Position numbers and translations under genes: made by a program
Shown: one piece after another, positions 53,868 to 63,041 of the stretch
Position numbering within the stretch: position 1 is the stretch's first letter
How the letters are laid out: every line of letters begins with the position of its first letter
The notes under the pieces: generated by a model
Database searches by the model: none
The model's input: only the letters and a program-made list of their open reading frames with translations
What the model was told of the DNA's origin: nothing
Assembly: GCA_016720835.1 (NCBI GenBank)
Contig: JADKJW010000002.1
Location: 62,001 to 126,000 of the forward strand
Length of the DNA: 64,000 bases
Source of the DNA: Ignavibacteria bacterium
GTDB taxonomy: Bacteria; Bacteroidota; Ignavibacteria; SZUA-365
Direction of reading: 5' to 3'

Positions 53868-56800
53868 TCAAGCGGTCGGCGCTTCCCTCTTTCCGAAGAG
53901 CCGACGGACCCGGGCGGTGACGCTCGCGGTCATGTCCTCGGCCCATGAATAGTACGTCGGCACGATGACGAGCGTGAGGAAGGTGGAGACCGTGAGGCCG
54001 AACATGATCGCAACGCCGAGCGAACGCCAGAAGTCGCCGCTCTCCGCGCCGATCACGAAGTGGAAGTTCAGCCAGTCGAAATCGATGCCCGTGGCGAGCG
54101 GAAACACGCCGAGTACCGTGGCCACCGCCGTCAGGATCACGGGGCGCAGACGCACGCGGCCCGCCTCGAGCAGCGCGTCGTCCAGCGCCATGCCCTCGTT
54201 CTCGCGCAGGTGCTTGGCGAAGTCGAGAAGGACAATGGCGTTCTTCACGACAATGCCCGCGAGGGCGATCACGCCGACGCCCGTCATGACCACGCCGAAG
54301 GGCGTGCGCGTCACCATGAGGCCGATGAGTACCCCGATGAGCGAGAGCAGCACGGACACCATGATGATCGTGGGAATCTTGATCGAGTTGAATTCGCTGA
54401 CGATGATCAGGAAAATCAGGAGCAGCGTGATCAGCAGCGCCTTGCCGAGAAAGGCCGACGCCTTCGCCTGCTCCTCCTGCTCGCCCGCGAAGTTGATCGC
54501 GTACCCCGACGGCAGCGGCATGGCCGCGAGCGTCGCCTGCACGTCCTTGAGCACGTCGCCGGAGAGGCGTCCCTGGGCGTCGGCGGAGATCGTGATGACG
54601 CGCTTGAGATCCTTGCGCTTGATGTTGCTGATGCCCGTGCTCCGCACGATGTTCGCCACGGATACGAGCGGGACCGACAGCAACTGGCCCCGCCGGTTCA
54701 TGAACGTGATGTTCAGACTCTCGAGGGCGTCCGCCGACTCGCGCTGGTCCTCGCGCAGCCGGACGGTGATCTTGTACTCGTCTTCGCCGACGCGGTACTT
54801 CGAGGCCTCGGTGCCGTTGATGGCGGTGCGCACCATCATTGCGATCTGTGCCGTGCTCATCTCGAGCAGCGCCGCCTTCTCGCGGTCGATCACCACCTGC
54901 AGTTCGGGCTTGCCCGCGTTGTAATCGTCCCGCAGATCCACCAGGCCCGGAATGTTCTTGATGCGTCCCTGGACCCGCTGCGAGAGGCTGCGCAGCTGCT
55001 GGAAATCATCGCCCGAAATCTCGATGGACACGGCCGCGCCGACGGGCGGACCCATCTGCTGCTTCTCGACCTTGACGTCCGCGCCGGGAATGCCTTTCAC
55101 CGCCTCGCGGATTTCCTCGAGCGTCGTGAACGTGCTCTGCTTCCGAATCGATTTCTTGTGGAAGTTCACGGCCACCGAACCCTTGTTGGCCGTCTTGCCC
55201 GCCCCGAAGTCGAACACGTTGTTGGACGTGCCCACGGTGGTCACGCTGAATTCCACATCGGAGTATCCCGGCACCGCGGCGATGCGCTCCTCGACGGTGC
55301 GCGCCACGTCGTTCGTGACGTCGAGGGGCGTTCCGATGGGCATGGTGATGTTGGCGGTCACGAGGGCCGGCTGCGTGCTCGGGAAAAACTCGACGCCGCT
55401 GTTGAAGAAGGCGAAGAGGATGATGGTGCCGAAGAGCAGCGCGAAGGCGCCGCTGATGGTCGCCGTCTTGTGCTTGAGCGTCCACCCCAGCACGCGGATG
55501 TAATTGTGCTGCGCGGCCGGGAAAAACTTCTCGTCCACGAAGTGATAGATGATGGTGAACGGATTGTAGCGTCGCCACCACGACGGATGCTCGAGGGCTT
55601 CCTTCGCCTTCGCGATTTCCTTGCGGTAGTTGATGAACTTCGAACCCTGCACCGGACTGATCACATACGCCACAAACAGCGACGAAAGCATCGTGGCAAT
55701 GAGCGTGATCGGCAGGTATTTCATGAAGTCGCCGACGATGCCCGGCCAGAACAGCAGCGGAATGAACGCCGCCACCGTGGTGAAGGTGGAGGTCGCCACC
55801 GGCAGCGCCACTTCCTGCGTGGCCTTCTTTGCCGCGACGATGAGGTCCTCGCCGAATTCCTGCTGATGCCGGTAGATGTTCTCGATCACCACAATCGCGT
55901 CGTCCACCACGATGCCGAGCACCAGCACGAGCGCGAAGAGCACCACCACATTCAGCGTGATGCCCATCAGGGACAGGATGGTGAAGCCCATGAGCATGGA
56001 GAGCGGAATCGAGGTGCTGATCAGCAGCGCGTTCTTCACGCCGAAAAACATGAACAGGACCATGACCACGAGGAACATGCCCGTGATGATGCTGTTCTCG
56101 AGTTCGGCGACCATGCGCTTCACGTTGACGGACTGATCGTTCGTGATGCTGAGGTCGACGCCGTGCGGCACGGTGGTCTGGAATTCCGCGACCAGCCGCT
56201 TCACCTCGTCCGCGATGCGGATCATGTTTTCGCCGGCGCGTTTCTTCACCGCGAGCGTCACCACCTGCTTGCCGTTGAGCCGGCTGTAGGTGGCGCGATC
56301 CTCGAAGGAGTAGTCCACCGACGCGACGTCGCGGATGTAGATCGCCTGACCGTTGCGCATCTTGACAACGATGTCCTCGAGCGGCTGTGTCGACTTGTAC
56401 TCGCCCGGCACGCGCACCGTCAGGTCGCTGGTGCCGTCGTCGATGGACCCGCCCGGGATGGTGACGTTCTCGCCGCGGATGGCATTGGTCACGTCGTCGA
56501 AGGAAATGTCGTAGCCTTTCAGCCGGTTGACGTCGCAGTTGATCTGCACTTCGCGTTCGAGACCGCCGGAGAGGTCCGCGCCGATCACGCCCGGGATGGC
56601 CTCGAATTTCTCCTTCATGTCCTTGCCGATGTCCTTCAGACGCGCGAGGCCGATGTCGCCTCCGATCGCCACGTACATGATCGGAAATTCGCTGAAGTTG
56701 ATCTCGCGCACGATCGGCTCGAGGATGTCGCTCGGCAGCTTGGATCGCGTGGAGTTGACCTTGTCGCGCGTGCGACGGAGCGCCTCGTCGATATCGACGC

Positions 56801-57092
56801 CCGAGTTGAATTCGACGCTGATCGTGGAGATGCCCTCGGCCGACTGCGATGTGATTTTCTTGACGTCCTTCAGCGACTTGAGCTCACGCTCGATCGGCTG
56901 CGTGACGAGCCCTTCCATGTCCGCCGGACCGACACCGATGTACGGCACGGCAACGATGACGATGGGAATCGTGATGTCGGGCGCCGCCTCTCGCGGCATG
57001 CCGAGATAGGCCTGCGCGCCGAACAGCACGATGATGAGCATGAGAATATAGACGGCGACCCTGTTGTCGACTGCCAGATTCCAGAGTTTCAT
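53868..57092 (-). CDS. RND-family efflux transporter, inner-membrane pump
   Basis: The 1074-residue AcrB/MdtB-type pump drives substrates out using the proton gradient. Twelve membrane segments frame two large periplasmic loops. TM4 carries the proton-relay Asp pair in VLGIVVDDAIVVIENIYRH. The N-terminal block AYLGMPREAAPDITIPIVIV is typical of the family. The C-terminal half contains AGIVVKNAIVLLDF and VATVLGVFPLATG. It follows the adaptor gene by 31 nt as the last gene of the efflux operon. Substrate cannot be judged from sequence. Confidence 0.95.
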   Translation of the reverse strand: MKLWNLAVDNRVAVYILMLIIVLFGAQAYLGMPREAAPDITIPIVIVAVPYIGVGPADMEGLVTQPIERELKSLKDVKKITSQSAEGISTISVEFNSGVDIDEALRRTRDKVNSTRSKLPSDILEPIVREINFSEFPIMYVAIGGDIGLARLKDIGKDMKEKFEAIPGVIGADLSGGLEREVQINCDVNRLKGYDISFDDVTNAIRGENVTIPGGSIDDGTSDLTVRVPGEYKSTQPLEDIVVKMRNGQAIYIRDVASVDYSFEDRATYSRLNGKQVVTLAVKKRAGENMIRIADEVKRLVAEFQTTVPHGVDLSITNDQSVNVKRMVAELENSIITGMFLVVMVLFMFFGVKNALLISTSIPLSMLMGFTILSLMGITLNVVVLFALVLVLGIVVDDAIVVIENIYRHQQEFGEDLIVAAKKATQEVALPVATSTFTTVAAFIPLLFWPGIVGDFMKYLPITLIATMLSSLFVAYVISPVQGSKFINYRKEIAKAKEALEHPSWWRRYNPFTIIYHFVDEKFFPAAQHNYIRVLGWTLKHKTATISGAFALLFGTIILFAFFNSGVEFFPSTQPALVTANITMPIGTPLDVTNDVARTVEERIAAVPGYSDVEFSVTTVGTSNNVFDFGAGKTANKGSVAVNFHKKSIRKQSTFTTLEEIREAVKGIPGADVKVEKQQMGPPVGAAVSIEISGDDFQQLRSLSQRVQGRIKNIPGLVDLRDDYNAGKPELQVVIDREKAALLEMSTAQIAMMVRTAINGTEASKYRVGEDEYKITVRLREDQRESADALESLNITFMNRRGQLLSVPLVSVANIVRSTGISNIKRKDLKRVITISADAQGRLSGDVLKDVQATLAAMPLPSGYAINFAGEQEEQAKASAFLGKALLITLLLIFLIIVSEFNSIKIPTIIMVSVLLSLIGVLIGLMVTRTPFGVVMTGVGVIALAGIVVKNAIVLLDFAKHLRENEGMALDDALLEAGRVRLRPVILTAVATVLGVFPLATGIDFDWLNFHFVIGAESGDFWRSLGVAIMFGLTVSTFLTLVIVPTYYSWAEDMTASVTARVRRLFGKREAPTA

Positions 57093-57123
57093 AATGAAGT
57101 CCTTTTTCCTGGTCCGTGGGGCA

Positions 57124-58179
57124 TCAGTTCGCGACGACCAGTTTCTGGCCGTTCGCGACGTTCTGGAAGCCCATGGTAATGAGCTTGTCGCCCACGCTGA
57201 GACCGCTCCTGATCTGGATCAGCGCGCCGTTCGAGCCGCCCACATCCACTTTGCGCTCCTCGGCGATGCCGTTGTTTTCCACGAAGAGCACGAAGCGGCC
57301 CTTTTCGACCTGCTGGAGATAGTCTTCCCGGACGGCAATGACATCGGTGCGCGTCGCGAGTTCGATGATCATGTTCGCGATCATGTCGGGCTTCAGCTTG
57401 CCGCCGCCGCCCGTGACCGTCACCTCCACCGGGATGGCGCGGTTGTCCTTGGAAACCGCCGCGCCGACGTAGGTCAGCCGGCCTGCAAAGGTCTGGCCCG
57501 GGAACGCGTCCACGGTGAATTTCACCTGGTCGCCCACGCGGAAGCTGCCGGCATAGCGCTCGGGCACGCCCGCGAGGATTTTGAGCCGCGAGATGTCCAC
57601 CACGCGCGCGGCGGGCATGCCGGGGCCGACCATCTCTCCCGCGTCGATGAACTGGTAATCGAGCGTGCCGTTGACCGGACTCTTGATGGCGCATTTCTCG
57701 AGACGGGCCTTCGACAGGTCGGCGCCGGCCTTCGCGGCGTCGCGCTGATATTCGATACTCCGGATCTGGAACTCCGATATGCCCTGTTCCTTGTACACCT
57801 GCGCCTGCTTCATCGCGTTCATTTCCGCGATCTGGTACTGCGCGTTTGCGGCGTCGTAGCCTGCGCGGAGCAGCGCGTCGTCGATGCGGGCGATCACCTG
57901 CCCCTTCTTGACGTGGCCGCCGCGCGGGACGTCCCACTTCACGAGGCGCCCGCCCTCTTCCGCCGGGACGGTGATGTCGTCGAAGGCCGCGAGGGTGCCG
58001 GTCAGATGAATCGTCTCGGTGAATTTTTGCGCCGCAACCGTCTCGGTCTTGACGGTGACCGCCTGCGAGGAGTCTTTCGTTCCGGTCTGCTCCGCCCCTT
58101 CGGATTTGCCGCAGGAGGACAGTGCCGCGGCAGCGCCGGCGAGCGCAAGCGTGAGTGCGAGAATACTGATCTTCTTCAT
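57124..58179 (-). CDS. RND efflux periplasmic adaptor lipoprotein (membrane fusion protein)
   Basis: The 351-residue lipoprotein has a lipobox LSSC with Cys23 (LALTLALAGAAAALSSCGKSEG). A biotinyl-lipoyl half precedes the hairpin (VPAEEGGRLVKWDVPRGGHVKKGQVIARID), a helical hairpin runs through about residues 100-140, and the second lipoyl half is CAIKSPVNGTLDY. A beta-barrel and membrane-proximal domain follow. It bridges pump and TolC-like channel. The stop is 31 nt before the RND gene. Confidence 0.93.
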   Translation of the reverse strand: MKKISILALTLALAGAAAALSSCGKSEGAEQTGTKDSSQAVTVKTETVAAQKFTETIHLTGTLAAFDDITVPAEEGGRLVKWDVPRGGHVKKGQVIARIDDALLRAGYDAANAQYQIAEMNAMKQAQVYKEQGISEFQIRSIEYQRDAAKAGADLSKARLEKCAIKSPVNGTLDYQFIDAGEMVGPGMPAARVVDISRLKILAGVPERYAGSFRVGDQVKFTVDAFPGQTFAGRLTYVGAAVSKDNRAIPVEVTVTGGGGKLKPDMIANMIIELATRTDVIAVREDYLQQVEKGRFVLFVENNGIAEERKVDVGGSNGALIQIRSGLSVGDKLITMGFQNVANGQKLVVAN

Positions 58180-58225
58180 GGTTTCAGGTCCGTGACTGTA
58201 TGGTGTGTCGTTGCGTTTGTGTGAA

Positions 58226-59566
58226 TTACTGCGGCGTGACGAGCGAAAGCGTCTCTTCGAGATCCGCGCGCGCCACGTTGTAGTCGAACACCGCCTGGAT
58301 GCGGTTCACGCGGGCGCGCAGGAGCGCGAGGTCCGCGTCGTTGACTTCGAGCTGGGTGCCGTTGCCCGCGGAGTAGCGCGTGGTGGCGATCTTGTAGCCG
58401 CGCTCGGCCATCTCCACGGTCTTGGACTGCGACTGGATGCGGCGGCTGGCTTCGGCGAGGCGGAAACGGATATTCTGCACGTTCGTGCGGAGTCCGTCGT
58501 GCGCCATCTTGTCCTGCTCGTCGAGCTTCTGATAGTCGATCTGCGCCTGGTTGAGCCGCGCGACGCTCTGCATGCCGTTGAAGAGGTTGATGCTCAGCGA
58601 CAGGCCCACCTGCGAGGAGCGCACGAAGTCTTCGCCGCCAAAGCGGAAGGAGTTCTTCTGGGCCTGCCACTGGTAGTTGCCGAAGGCGGCGAGCGTCGGG
58701 TACCATTCCGAACGGGTGATCGAGACGATCGCGTCGCTCACCCGCTTCTGCAGATCGAGCGCGCGCAGGTTCGCGTTCTCCGCGATGGCGCTTTCCTCGG
58801 CGCGCTCCAGCAGGGCGGGATCGACGGGGTCGAATTCCAATTCACCGGTGACGGCGATGTCCTCTCCCGGACTCATGCCCATGACGAGCTTCAGATTGTT
58901 GGTCATCAGCGCCACGTTCCGCTCGGCCTCGACGACGGAGGGACGGATGTTGTCCACCTGCACCTGCGCCCGGATGAAATCGTAATCGGACACGAGGCCC
59001 TGCGTGTTCATCATCTGGACCGTCTTGAGATTGTCCTCGGCGTTCTTGAGTCCCGCCTGCGACATGAGGAACACGTTGCGCATGAACACGGCGGCATAGA
59101 ATGCGCGCTTCGTGTTCGAGACGGTCTGATTGTAGCTGCCCCGGTACAGTTCGCGCGACGCCTGCTGGTAGATCTTCGCGGTTCCCACACCGGTGAATAC
59201 CGCGGAGTTGAAGAGAATCTGCGTGGCGGTGAAGCCGAACTGAATCGAATTATCGGCCCCGATTTCGAGCGGGACGATGCGGCCGCTGCTCGGGTTCTGA
59301 GGATCAGGGATGAAGAAGACCGGTTTCTTGAGCGCGCGGGAGTACTGTCCGGCCGCGGAAATGTTCGGGAGCGCAGTGCCGTAGGCTTCGGTGACGCGGG
59401 CATCGGCCTTTTCCATTTCGAGACGGGATATTTCGAGCTGGCGATTGTTCTTCAACGCCAACTGGACGGCGTCGTCCAGCGTCAGCATCTTCGGCTGCGC
59501 CTGCGCGCGTTGCGCGGAAGGCACAAGCAACAGCAGCAGCAACACGGTTTTCAGGAGGGATTTCAT
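58226..59566 (-). CDS. TolC-family outer-membrane efflux channel
   Basis: The 446-residue protein has a signal peptide (MKSLLKTVLLLLLLVPSAQRAQA). It contains the duplicated TolC helical repeats: LTLDDAVQLALKNNRQLEISRLEMEKADARVTEA, and later LLERAEESAIAENANLRALDLQKRVSDAIVSITRSEW. The ATG at 59566 opens the signal; another in-frame ATG lies 6 nt upstream. It follows the regulator by 207 nt and precedes the adaptor by 46 nt. Confidence 0.92.
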   Translation of the reverse strand: MKSLLKTVLLLLLLVPSAQRAQAQPKMLTLDDAVQLALKNNRQLEISRLEMEKADARVTEAYGTALPNISAAGQYSRALKKPVFFIPDPQNPSSGRIVPLEIGADNSIQFGFTATQILFNSAVFTGVGTAKIYQQASRELYRGSYNQTVSNTKRAFYAAVFMRNVFLMSQAGLKNAEDNLKTVQMMNTQGLVSDYDFIRAQVQVDNIRPSVVEAERNVALMTNNLKLVMGMSPGEDIAVTGELEFDPVDPALLERAEESAIAENANLRALDLQKRVSDAIVSITRSEWYPTLAAFGNYQWQAQKNSFRFGGEDFVRSSQVGLSLSINLFNGMQSVARLNQAQIDYQKLDEQDKMAHDGLRTNVQNIRFRLAEASRRIQSQSKTVEMAERGYKIATTRYSAGNGTQLEVNDADLALLRARVNRIQAVFDYNVARADLEETLSLVTPQ

Positions 59567-59773
59567 ACACATGCTATGGATGATGAGGTGAGGAGGGAAC
59601 GTGGTGAGAGCATGATTCGACCCGCTTCGCCGACAGCGGCCGGAACAACCTACTGCAGGAACGTCCGAAAGTTTCACGCCAATCGGCGAGTGCCGCAAAC
59701 GCGACGGTGAACGTCGCGGTACCGTCGACACTCGACGTGGAAGAGAACAAGCGCATGGAGGCAGGCACCGGAA

Positions 59774-60472
59774 TCATGCGGAGGGCGTCTCTGCGGGGAG
59801 GATGCCCCGGAGAAAGGTCAGATCGATGACGCCGAGCAGCATCTGAATGCTCTCGTCACCGGACATGGATCGCGCGCCCGCCTCCCTGCCCGGCGATACC
59901 GCGCACCCCACGGCATTCTCCGGCATGGAGATCTGGTACAGGGCGAAGACCATGGTCAGGAACATGTAGGCGATCTGGCGCGAATCGACCGTGCTGCCGT
60001 CGGCCAGGCGGAAGCGCTCGGGCAGCGGCAGGCGCAGTGCTTCGATCAATTCCGGAAAACGGGCCTTGAGCACGGTCTGCCGCCCCGGCTTGTGCGCCTC
60101 ACGCATGATGAGCGCGCTCAATGCGCTGTGCTCGAAGACGTAGGACAGGAATTCCCGGGCGAACTCCTTGTAACAGGTTTCAAAACCGCTGGCGGACGTC
60201 GAGCAGCTGCGGCGCGCGAGTTCGATGAGGCGGTTCATCCCTTCGTCGAGCACGGCATCGAACAGATCTTCCTTGCCTTGGAAGTAACTGTAGATGGTCC
60301 CCTTCCCGTATTCGGCCTTCTCGGCAATCTCCTCGAGCGTGGCATCGGCGAAGCCCCGGTATGCGAATACGGCCATCGCCGCATTGACGATATCGGCCCG
60401 GCGACCAAGGCGCTCTCGTTCCTTTCTCGAAAGAATACCTGCGGTATCTGTGTTTGACTCTGAATTCGGCAT
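59774..60472 (-). CDS. TetR-family transcriptional regulator of the efflux operon
   Basis: The 232-residue protein has a TetR N-terminal helix-turn-helix: RRADIVNAAMAVFAYRGFADATLEEIAEKAEYGKGTIYSYFQGKEDLFDAVLDEG. A ligand-binding helical domain follows (ARRSCSTSASGFETCYKEFAREFLSYV). The ATG at 60472 is chosen because the domain begins 30 residues later; an upstream in-frame extension has no homology. As first gene of TetR-TolC-adaptor-pump it probably represses its own operon through the palindromes upstream. Confidence 0.92.
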   Translation of the reverse strand: MPNSESNTDTAGILSRKERERLGRRADIVNAAMAVFAYRGFADATLEEIAEKAEYGKGTIYSYFQGKEDLFDAVLDEGMNRLIELARRSCSTSASGFETCYKEFAREFLSYVFEHSALSALIMREAHKPGRQTVLKARFPELIEALRLPLPERFRLADGSTVDSRQIAYMFLTMVFALYQISMPENAVGCAVSPGREAGARSMSGDESIQMLLGVIDLTFLRGILPAETPSA

Positions 60473-60512
60473 TCGTACTTGCGGGACGTTTGATGAATGG
60501 ATGTTCGCTCTA

Positions 60513-60525
60513 TGACCGGTGGTCA
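60513..60525. promoter_or_regulatory. Putative TetR operator, palindrome TGACC-N3-GGTCA
   Basis: A perfect 13-nt palindrome, TGACCGGTGGTCA, lies 41 nt upstream of the tetR start. Short high-symmetry sites like this are typical of TetR operators. Confidence 0.5.
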
Positions 60526-60529
60526 CTTT

Positions 60530-60559
60530 ACGAACAAAGAAACCGATAGTTTCGTTCGT
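60530..60559. promoter_or_regulatory. Second palindromic element upstream of tetR
   Basis: ACGAAC (60530) ... GAAAC (60539), CGATA centre, GTTTC (60549), GTTCGT (60554-60559). The two arms match apart from a 3-nt bulge. It lies next to the TGACC palindrome and may overlap the promoter. Confidence 0.45.
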
Positions 60560-60737
60560 TTGCAAGAAAATTCGATCTACTCGTGTTGATTTCAGCAAAC
60601 GAGCGAAATTCGCCGGCAGAATGCGAGCGATTTTGTTAAAACCGGGGGGGCGCCCCGCGTATTGAATCACGAACCCGCTTGGGTGGGACAAGCGTCCCGC
60701 TTGTCGATTCCAGATTTTCGAGTGCAGCGCTTCCTGC

Positions 60738-62243
60738 TCAGCGCACGATGCACACCGACTGCCGCAATATTCCCCGTGCGGACATGAGCAGCACCGAGTA
60801 CATTCCTGAAGGAAGATCACTGCGGATGCCGAGGAATTCCTGCTGGTGGTTCAGATGCGTTTCCTGATGCACAATGCGGCCCAGAGAGTTCACGATCGTG
60901 AGGGTGAGCGGACCGCGCTCGAGGGCATCCAAGCGGATCATGAAACGTCCGTCGAGGCTGGGATTCGGCCAAATGTGGAGCGACGGCGATGCGGGATGAC
61001 CGGCAGGTGAGAGGGATGTCGTTCCGGGATTCCCTTCCACCGCTCCGATGGAACGCGTCGACGCGAAAGCGCGACCGAGGAAATCGGCAGCCGGCTCCAC
61101 TGTCGTCATCCCCTTGCCAGTCGCGGGTGAGGAGAGCGGGATTGCGAAGTCGCCATTGGCCGGATCGGTGAGCAGCGGATTGCGGTTGAGGATGCCGGCG
61201 GTTTCGGAGACGGGGAGGTTTGGGCCGGACCAGGACGTGTTCTGCTCGTTGTACCAGAGATTGTTCGAGAAGAGGAAGGTCTGCGGCGCCGTGTTGGATC
61301 CGATGTTGATCGTGGGATTCGCCGCGGCATTCGTCACGACGACGATGTTATTCGAAAAGATGTTCTCTCCGCATGGGAGGTAGTTCGGGCCGACAGTCTC
61401 CTGCAGGATGCGTATCGCCCACTTCCCGGGCCGGTAGATGGTGTTGTTCATCACCGCGCAGCGCACCGCGCCGACGTAGGCGATCGGGGACATCGAGCCG
61501 GTGAAGACGTTCGAGAACACCGCGATGTCGGACGCCTCGAAATTCGCGTTCAGGGGCCGGAAGAAGGCCGCTCCGGTGGAGCCGCCGATGTTCAGCGCGC
61601 GTTCGCCCGCATTGACGAAACGGTTGCGCGCGATGCGGATGTACTGCGAGCCGCCTTTGGCCTGAATGGAATTCGATCCGCCGTTGGTGAACGCGCACTC
61701 CTCGAAGTTCGCGTAGTGACAGCCCACCATGTCGATGGCGCTGCCGCCGGCCGAACCGTTCGAAAAGCTGCAGCGGCTGACGCGGAGCGTGTCGACGCCG
61801 GAGAGCTTGAGCTGATCGTTGTTGCCCGTCGCGTTCATCGCGCGCCACTGGCAGTCCTCGATGATGATGGAATGCGCGGGCGTCCCGTAGCTGCCGCCGT
61901 CGTCCATGTTCACGCCGTTCCCCGTCTGTCCCTCGAAGACGAAGCCCGCGATGCGCAGGTACGCCGCATCCACGAAATGGAAGGCCTGCGAGCCGCCGCG
62001 GTAGATCACGGACTCGCCCGGCGCGACCAGCAGCGTGATCCAGGCCGATGGACTGCCCTGGAGATTTTCGATGTATTCGCCCCCGCCGTACACCCCTGCC
62101 CGCACGAGAATCGTGTCGCCCGGCGCCGCCTGCGCCGCAGCGGCCTGCACCGACGTGAACGGCCTCCCGGCACCGACTTCGAGAGTGCGGGCGGATAAAG
62201 AAGACGAAAGCAGAACAACACAAACAAGAAACAGTGTTTTCAT
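60738..62243 (-). CDS. Secreted right-handed beta-helix protein with T9SS sorting domain
   Basis: The 501-residue protein has a signal peptide (MKTLFLVCVVLLSSSLSA). A pectate-lyase-like beta-helix follows (RPFTSVQAAAAQAAPGDTILVRAGVYGGGEYIENL, then many SI.I..C.F.N and NN(I/T)I rungs). The type A sorting domain at the end reads LHIWPNPSLDGRFMIRLDA ... LGRIVHQETH ... LPSGMYSVLLMS. This points to a T9SS-exported polysaccharide-binding or lyase-like protein. No obvious catalytic set is visible. Confidence 0.85.
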   Translation of the reverse strand: MKTLFLVCVVLLSSSLSARTLEVGAGRPFTSVQAAAAQAAPGDTILVRAGVYGGGEYIENLQGSPSAWITLLVAPGESVIYRGGSQAFHFVDAAYLRIAGFVFEGQTGNGVNMDDGGSYGTPAHSIIIEDCQWRAMNATGNNDQLKLSGVDTLRVSRCSFSNGSAGGSAIDMVGCHYANFEECAFTNGGSNSIQAKGGSQYIRIARNRFVNAGERALNIGGSTGAAFFRPLNANFEASDIAVFSNVFTGSMSPIAYVGAVRCAVMNNTIYRPGKWAIRILQETVGPNYLPCGENIFSNNIVVVTNAAANPTINIGSNTAPQTFLFSNNLWYNEQNTSWSGPNLPVSETAGILNRNPLLTDPANGDFAIPLSSPATGKGMTTVEPAADFLGRAFASTRSIGAVEGNPGTTSLSPAGHPASPSLHIWPNPSLDGRFMIRLDALERGPLTLTIVNSLGRIVHQETHLNHQQEFLGIRSDLPSGMYSVLLMSARGILRQSVCIVR

Positions 62244-62292
62244 GAGATGCTCCAATGCTCCGTGCAACGCGGGTGCTTCACCGTCCACCTCT

Positions 62293-62356
62293 ACCCTTCA
62301 ACCTGCCCCCTTCCACATTCCCTTCCACATTCCCTTCCACCTGTCCCCTTCCACCT
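62293..62356 (+). repeat. CCTTCCACATTC-type micro-repeat
   Basis: A CT-rich tract with CCCTTCCACATT and CCCTTCCACCTGTC units repeats between two minus-strand genes. It is the same style as the tracts near 22100 and 41900, and of a shorter copy near 31955-31990. Confidence 0.75.
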
Positions 62357-62367
62357 GCCACGCGAGG

Positions 62368-63041
62368 CTACCGTGCCGCAGGCTCGTTCGTCCGCACGAT
62401 CTTATCCCACAGCAACTGCCGGGCGATGTTCTGCGAAAAGGTGCGCAGCGAGAACTCGTCCGCATAGCCGGAGTATTCCCCGGTCCATGCGACAGTGTTG
62501 TTGCGGAGATCCGTGAGGGTGAGTCGGAAGGTGCGGTATTCGCGCTCGCGCGCGTAGCCGCCGTCCTTCGTCGTCTTGCGCACATCGCGATAGCCGACAA
62601 TGCTGTCCTTTTCCACCATGCGGCCGTTGACTCTCACGCGGAACTTCTCGACGATCGGCACTTTTCGGACGTGGTGACGCGCTGCTCGGGAATGAAATTC
62701 GAGCTGAACTCCGAGGCGATGACGCGCGCGTCGAGACAGGCATCAAAGCCCTTGCCGAGCAGCGTCTCCCGGATCTGCGCGGGAGTCCACTCGCGCGTGG
62801 GAACGACGAACCAGGAAGCCTGCGTGGCGGTGACCTTCTCTTCGGAGAGCGCCGTGGCGACACTGCTCTCGAAGTCCTTCCGCCACGCGTATGCTCCGGT
62901 GTCGGCGAGCACGGCGACGGAGCGAAAAGCCGCGTCGCGATAGGCGGGATCAACGAAGGTGGGCATCCACGGGCCCTGCGGTCCGCTGCAGGATGCAGCC
63001 ATCACCGCGAGGAACAGGGCGAGCGACGGTGCGCGATGCAT
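62368..63041 (-). pseudogene. Lipoprotein of unknown function, frameshifted
   Basis: The first part reads MHRAPSLALFLAVMAASCSGPQGPW, a lipoprotein signal, and continues to SNFIPEQRVTTSEK. The rest, VPIVEKFRVRVNGRMVEKDSIVGYRD ... LLWDKIVRTNEPAAR, is in the next frame. At about 62662 the minus strand has GAAAAGTG; one more A (GAAAAAGTG) gives an unbroken 224-residue protein. The ATG at 63041 overlaps the upstream gene's TGA by 1-3 nt. The family is not recognised; it resembles periplasmic lipoproteins encoded beside DUF5683-like genes. Confidence 0.72.

Noticed and set aside
54060..57179. About 1040-residue plus-strand open frame opposite the RND pump
   Set aside because: Same GC-bias shadow effect; the minus-strand pump has complete family motifs.
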